From Sulfidibacterium sp036244975 (GTDB lineage Bacteria; Bacteroidota; Bacteroidia; Bacteroidales; F082), in NCBI GenBank assembly GCA_036244975.1, contig BTTE01000063.1, forward strand, positions 1 through 15,526: a stretch of 15,526 bases of DNA, written 5' to 3'. Positions 12,297 through 15,526 of the stretch are shown here, piece by piece. Under the pieces are notes generated by a model, which saw only the letters and a list, made by a program, of their open reading frames with translations, was not told the origin of the DNA and made no database searches. Position 1 is the first letter of the stretch, and the number at the start of each line of letters is the position of its first letter. Both the position numbers and the translations under genes were made by a program.

Positions 12297-12953
12297 ATGA
12301 AAGATTTATTAAACTATTTGAGAAATCCGGTTTATTGTTTAAATACTAAACCTAAATTTACTTATTTTTTACGCTTGTATTTGTATCTTATTCTAATAGA
12401 AATTCCTATTAATTTAGGAATACTTTTTATTACTAAAGAATTTCATATTAAACAATCCGAAGTAGTGGGGTGGTCAGCTCGTCAGGTAATGTTTCTTACA
12501 ATATTATTTAGTCCTGTCTATGAGGAAATCCTTTTTAGGTCTTTACTAAAATTTAAAAAAATAAATATACTATTATTTATTGTTACAAATCTTTTTCTCT
12601 GGCTATTCGCTTTTTTTCGCTCGAAGATGTCCAGTCCTGTTTTTTACATGTTGCCTATATTGGTATTTGGTCTTCTTTCGCTATTACTCTGGTTTGGAAG
12701 GGATAAAATTGAACAATATATATCTTCAAATTTTAAATATTTCTTTTATGGTACAGTACTTATTTTCGGATCATTACATGCAAGCAATTTTACAGGAAAC
12801 ATGTATTTAATCCTGGCGTTTTCTCCTATTCTTGGCGGACCACAAATTGTAGGTGGACTATTACTTGGTTATATCAGAATGAAAAACGGTCTTGTCTATA
12901 GTGTTCTTTTTCATGTGTTATTAAACTCTGTATTTTTATTTCATTTTTTATAG
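12297..12953 (+). CDS. CPBP-family intramembrane glutamic protease (candidate bacteriocin immunity)
   Basis: 218 residues with about six hydrophobic segments (near 22-46, 62-75, 88-107, 115-133, 147-160, 168-218). All CPBP (Abi) motifs are present: EEILFR (Glu76, Glu77, Arg81), FGSLH (157-161, His161) and FHVLLN (His206, Asn210). The family includes eukaryotic CAAX prenyl proteases (Rce1). In lactic acid bacteria several members (PlnI- and SkkI-type) give immunity to the bacteriocin encoded next to them. Here the gene follows the two peptide genes and precedes the exporter, the usual immunity position, so self-protection is the leading inference; a role in peptide processing is the alternative. 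It is more AT-rich than the flanking export genes. Start ATG 12297 is the first in the frame and lies just after the hairpin. Confidence 0.88.
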   Translation: MKDLLNYLRNPVYCLNTKPKFTYFLRLYLYLILIEIPINLGILFITKEFHIKQSEVVGWSARQVMFLTILFSPVYEEILFRSLLKFKKINILLFIVTNLFLWLFAFFRSKMSSPVFYMLPILVFGLLSLLLWFGRDKIEQYISSNFKYFFYGTVLIFGSLHASNFTGNMYLILAFSPILGGPQIVGGLLLGYIRMKNGLVYSVLFHVLLNSVFLFHFL

Positions 12954-12990
12954 CTTAGGGACTTCCCTTTTGTCATTATAATAAATATAT

Positions 12991-14181
12991 ATGCCCCAAA
13001 TTTTCCCCTCCTCCATCACCGAATTTTCCGCTGAGAGCCTGATTAAAAAGCACTCGTCCAAAAGCAAGGCCATTTACTGGCTTTTACTTTTTATGATAGT
13101 TGCTTTGGGCGTTTCGCTGTTTTATGTGAAAGTGGATGTAAACGTGAACAGTCCGGGCATTATCACATCAAAAGAGCTTGCCACACAAATCATTGCGCCG
13201 GTTTACGGGCGGATTGCCCTTATCCGCCTGAAAGAAAACGAGTTTGTCAGAAAAGGCGATACGTTACTGGTGGTGGATACCACAGATATTGTAAAACGTA
13301 TCGGTATTATTAACGAAAAAACGCAGCTGTTAAGAAACCAAAATACTGATTTGTTATACCTCAACCGGCTGACAAAAAACAGCAGGCTGAAGCTTTACGA
13401 AGTTTTTACGCCGTTGTACCGCCGTGAATTGCAAAAGTTTATTTCCGATCTGCGTTTTCAAAAATCCGAAATAGCCATTCTTCGCAAAAATTACCTGCGT
13501 CAGTTAACATTATATAAAAAAAATGTAATTCCGATTGCCGAATTTCAACAGGCCTCTTTTAAATATGAAAATGCAAAATTAAAATATGATAAGATATTTG
13601 AAAATCAGCTGGCTGTGTGGCAAAAACAACTTAATCAAAACCAGAATCAAATTTTTAACCTGAATGGTGAGCTGGCCAATTTACAAAAAGAACTGGACAA
13701 ACATTTTATTACGGCACCCATAAGCGGATACGTTCAGAACCTGACAGGCATAAAAGTAGGCGGAAATATTTACCCGAACGAAAAAATATGCGTGATTACG
13801 CCTACAACCGATTTAATTGTGGAAACTTATGTTTCGGCAAGGGATATCGGATTTATACACCCGCATCAAAAAGTGAAATTCCGTGTAGCCGCTTTCGATT
13901 ATAACCAGTGGGGCATGTTGAAAGGAGTGGTGAGCGAAATAGCCAAAGATGTCCGTTTGTCGCAAGGCAACATACCCACATTTATTGTTCGCTGCAAACT
14001 CGACAATACAATATTAACCTATCACAACCAAAAGGTAAGGGTGAGAAAAGGAATGACGGTGAATGCCAACTTTTTCCTTACGCAGCGGACGCTTGCCCAG
14101 CTTTTATATGATAAAGTTACCAATTGGATAGACCCCAATGATATGCAACATGCTACTGCTGTTGTACAACCGAAAAGATAA
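12991..14181 (+). CDS. HlyD-family secretion adaptor of the bacteriocin exporter
   Basis: 396 residues. A short cytoplasmic N-terminus is followed by one membrane helix (about 27-46, AIYWLLLFMIVALGVSLFYV). The first half of a lipoyl-like domain is at about 65-97 (IIAPVYGRIALIRLKENEFV, then RKGDTLLVVD). A long Gln/Asn/Lys-rich coiled-coil hairpin covers about 100-240, and the second lipoyl half and beta-barrel begin at ITAPISGYVQNLTGIKVGG. This is the periplasmic adaptor that links an inner-membrane ABC exporter to an outer-membrane channel in type I secretion. The ABC partner starts 25 bases downstream. No TolC-like gene is in the window, so the outer-membrane pore is either off the right edge or shared from elsewhere. 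ATG 12991 is the first Met of the frame. Confidence 0.92.
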   Translation: MPQIFPSSITEFSAESLIKKHSSKSKAIYWLLLFMIVALGVSLFYVKVDVNVNSPGIITSKELATQIIAPVYGRIALIRLKENEFVRKGDTLLVVDTTDIVKRIGIINEKTQLLRNQNTDLLYLNRLTKNSRLKLYEVFTPLYRRELQKFISDLRFQKSEIAILRKNYLRQLTLYKKNVIPIAEFQQASFKYENAKLKYDKIFENQLAVWQKQLNQNQNQIFNLNGELANLQKELDKHFITAPISGYVQNLTGIKVGGNIYPNEKICVITPTTDLIVETYVSARDIGFIHPHQKVKFRVAAFDYNQWGMLKGVVSEIAKDVRLSQGNIPTFIVRCKLDNTILTYHNQKVRVRKGMTVNANFFLTQRTLAQLLYDKVTNWIDPNDMQHATAVVQPKR

Positions 14182-14206
14182 AACATGAGTTTAAAAGCAG
14201 GGTACA

Positions 14207-15526
14207 ATGCATAGAAGAAAAGTAAAAGTAAAGCAGCGGGATATAACGGATTGCGGTGCGGCATGTCTCATGTCGGTTTCCGCTTATTATAACCTGCTGA
14301 TACCCATTTCAAAAATACGTCAGTATGCCAATACCGATAAAAAGGGAACGAATGTATTGGGGATGGTGGAAGCGGCCGAAAGATTGGGTTTTGTGGCAAA
14401 AGGAGTGAAAGGGAGTTACGATGCATTGTTAAAGATACCCAAACCGGCCATTGCACACCTGCACCTGAAAGAGCAGAACCTTTTGCATTATGTTGTTATC
14501 CTAAAGGTGTCCGAAAAGCAAATTGACATTATGGACCCCGGTACCGGAGAAATTAAAAAGTTGAAAAAGGAAGAATTTCTCAAAAACTGGACAGGTATCC
14601 TGATCATCCTGGTACCCGGTGATGGTTTTGAAATCAAAAACGAAAAGATATCAAACCTTTCCCGTCTTTTTTTTCTGCTAAAACCGCATAAAACAGTAAT
14701 GGTACAGGCACTCATCGGTGCTGTCTTCTATTCCGTTATCGGGCTTTCCACTTCAATATATATCCAGAAACTTACCGACTTTGTTTTTGTCAACGGCAAC
14801 AAAAACCTTTTAAACCTGATGAGTGTGGCCATGGTTATTTTAATAGTGGCACAGGTGTTTCTCGGCGTTTTTCAAACTATTTTCACGTTAAAAACCGGCC
14901 AGCTTATTGATGCCCGGCTTATTTTGGGATATTATAAACACCTGCTAAAACTTCCGCAACGGTTTTTCGACAGTATGCGTACCGGAGAAATCATTTCGCG
15001 GATAAACGATGCCGTTAAAATCAGGGCATTTATCAGCAGTACATTAATCCACCTTATTGTGAGTGTACTCATTGTGGCTTTTTCCTTTGGGCTGATGTTT
15101 ATCTATTCCTGGAAAATGACCCTCGTGGTACTAATTATCATTCCTCTGTATGTGATATTGTATTTTATCACAAATAAGCTGAACAAGAAAACCGAACGCA
15201 AAGTAATGGAACAATCTGCCGAACTGGAAAGCCACCTGGTGGAATCCATCAATACGGTCAGTACGATTAAGCGTTTCGGGGTGGAGGATTATTTTAACCT
15301 ACGTACGGAAAACAGATTTGTGAAACTCTTAAATACGGGATATATTTCGGGGTTAAACGCTGTTTTCAGCTCTTATTCAAGTTCTTTCCTGTCCAATATT
15401 TTCACCATTATCGTTTTGTGGACGGGCTCTTATTTTGTATTATCAAAGGTGCTTACCCCGGGTGAATTGATGTCGTTTTATGCTTTGCTCGGTTATTTCA
15501 CCGGACCGTTAAATTCATTGATTGGC
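14207..15526 (+). CDS. C39-peptidase-containing ABC exporter (3' truncated by window edge)
   Basis: 440 residues are visible and the frame is still open. The N-terminal C39 peptidase domain (about 1-140) shows KQRDITDCGAACLMS with catalytic Cys16, the His of LLHYVVIL (His94) and Asp110 in IMDPGTG, a full Cys-His-Asp set. The membrane domain begins near 160, with helices around 165-185, 200-225 and 280-320, and includes LPQRFFDSMRTGEIISR, typical of this exporter class. The ATP-binding domain lies beyond the window. Such peptidase-containing transporters cut leaders after Gly-Gly and export the core, exactly matching the two peptides upstream. The start at ATG 14207 puts the catalytic Cys at the expected position; an ATG at 14185 opens only a 9-codon frame that overlaps this start. 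Confidence 0.93.
   Translation, partial: MHRRKVKVKQRDITDCGAACLMSVSAYYNLLIPISKIRQYANTDKKGTNVLGMVEAAERLGFVAKGVKGSYDALLKIPKPAIAHLHLKEQNLLHYVVILKVSEKQIDIMDPGTGEIKKLKKEEFLKNWTGILIILVPGDGFEIKNEKISNLSRLFFLLKPHKTVMVQALIGAVFYSVIGLSTSIYIQKLTDFVFVNGNKNLLNLMSVAMVILIVAQVFLGVFQTIFTLKTGQLIDARLILGYYKHLLKLPQRFFDSMRTGEIISRINDAVKIRAFISSTLIHLIVSVLIVAFSFGLMFIYSWKMTLVVLIIIPLYVILYFITNKLNKKTERKVMEQSAELESHLVESINTVSTIKRFGVEDYFNLRTENRFVKLLNTGYISGLNAVFSSYSSSFLSNIFTIIVLWTGSYFVLSKVLTPGELMSFYALLGYFTGPLNSLIG

Noticed and set aside
1..15526. CRISPR arrays, tRNA or rRNA genes, prophage genes
   Set aside because: No regularly spaced short repeats, no recognisable cloverleaf or rRNA sequence, and no phage structural genes were seen.

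Overview
The window looks like a chromosomal segment of a Bacteroidota member, probably class Bacteroidia. The signs are TAnnTTTG-type promoter -7 boxes upstream of several genes, few Shine-Dalgarno sites, AT-rich intergenic DNA, and gene types common in that phylum: MutS2, a patatin/beta-barrel fusion, an ECF sigma factor with a tiny zinc-finger partner, and an orphan LytTR regulator. A lower rank cannot be fixed from sequence alone.

Region 1 (1-2610) is accessory DNA. It holds the 3' end of a trypsin-like protease gene, a gene split by a 135-bp miniature inverted-repeat element with a 6-bp target duplication, and a ParE/RelE-type toxin-antitoxin pair. A 121-bp repeat lies on each side of the pair (95% identical by my count). 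The repeats begin at AAC, end at GTT and fold like integron attC sites. The toxin-antitoxin unit between them starts with TTGGCAGC and ends with GCTGCCAAC, the complementary ends expected of one integron gene cassette. No integrase gene is visible. A short possibly truncated membrane ORF and a fragment resembling the start of rnpA follow.

Region 2 (2614-10860) is mostly core genome: a patatin-POTRA-barrel outer-membrane protein, a C-terminal remnant of a Crp/Fnr regulator, mutS2 (minus), an ECF sigma/anti-sigma pair (minus), pyrG (plus), and two overlapping thioredoxin-fold genes (minus).

Region 3 (11235-15526, running off the right edge) is a bacteriocin-type locus on the plus strand. It contains an orphan LytTR regulator, two small peptide genes, a perfect 20-bp-stem hairpin, a CPBP intramembrane protease (candidate immunity), an HlyD-type adaptor and a C39-peptidase ABC exporter (3' truncated). 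Both peptides have 25-residue double-glycine leaders and a GxxxG motif in the core, as in class IIb two-peptide bacteriocins. In the proposed scheme LytTR controls the peptide promoter, the hairpin lowers transcription into downstream genes, the C39 domain cuts the leaders after GG while the ABC/HlyD pair exports the cores, and CPBP protects the producer. This locus and the cassette with attC-like ends are the most interesting parts of the window.
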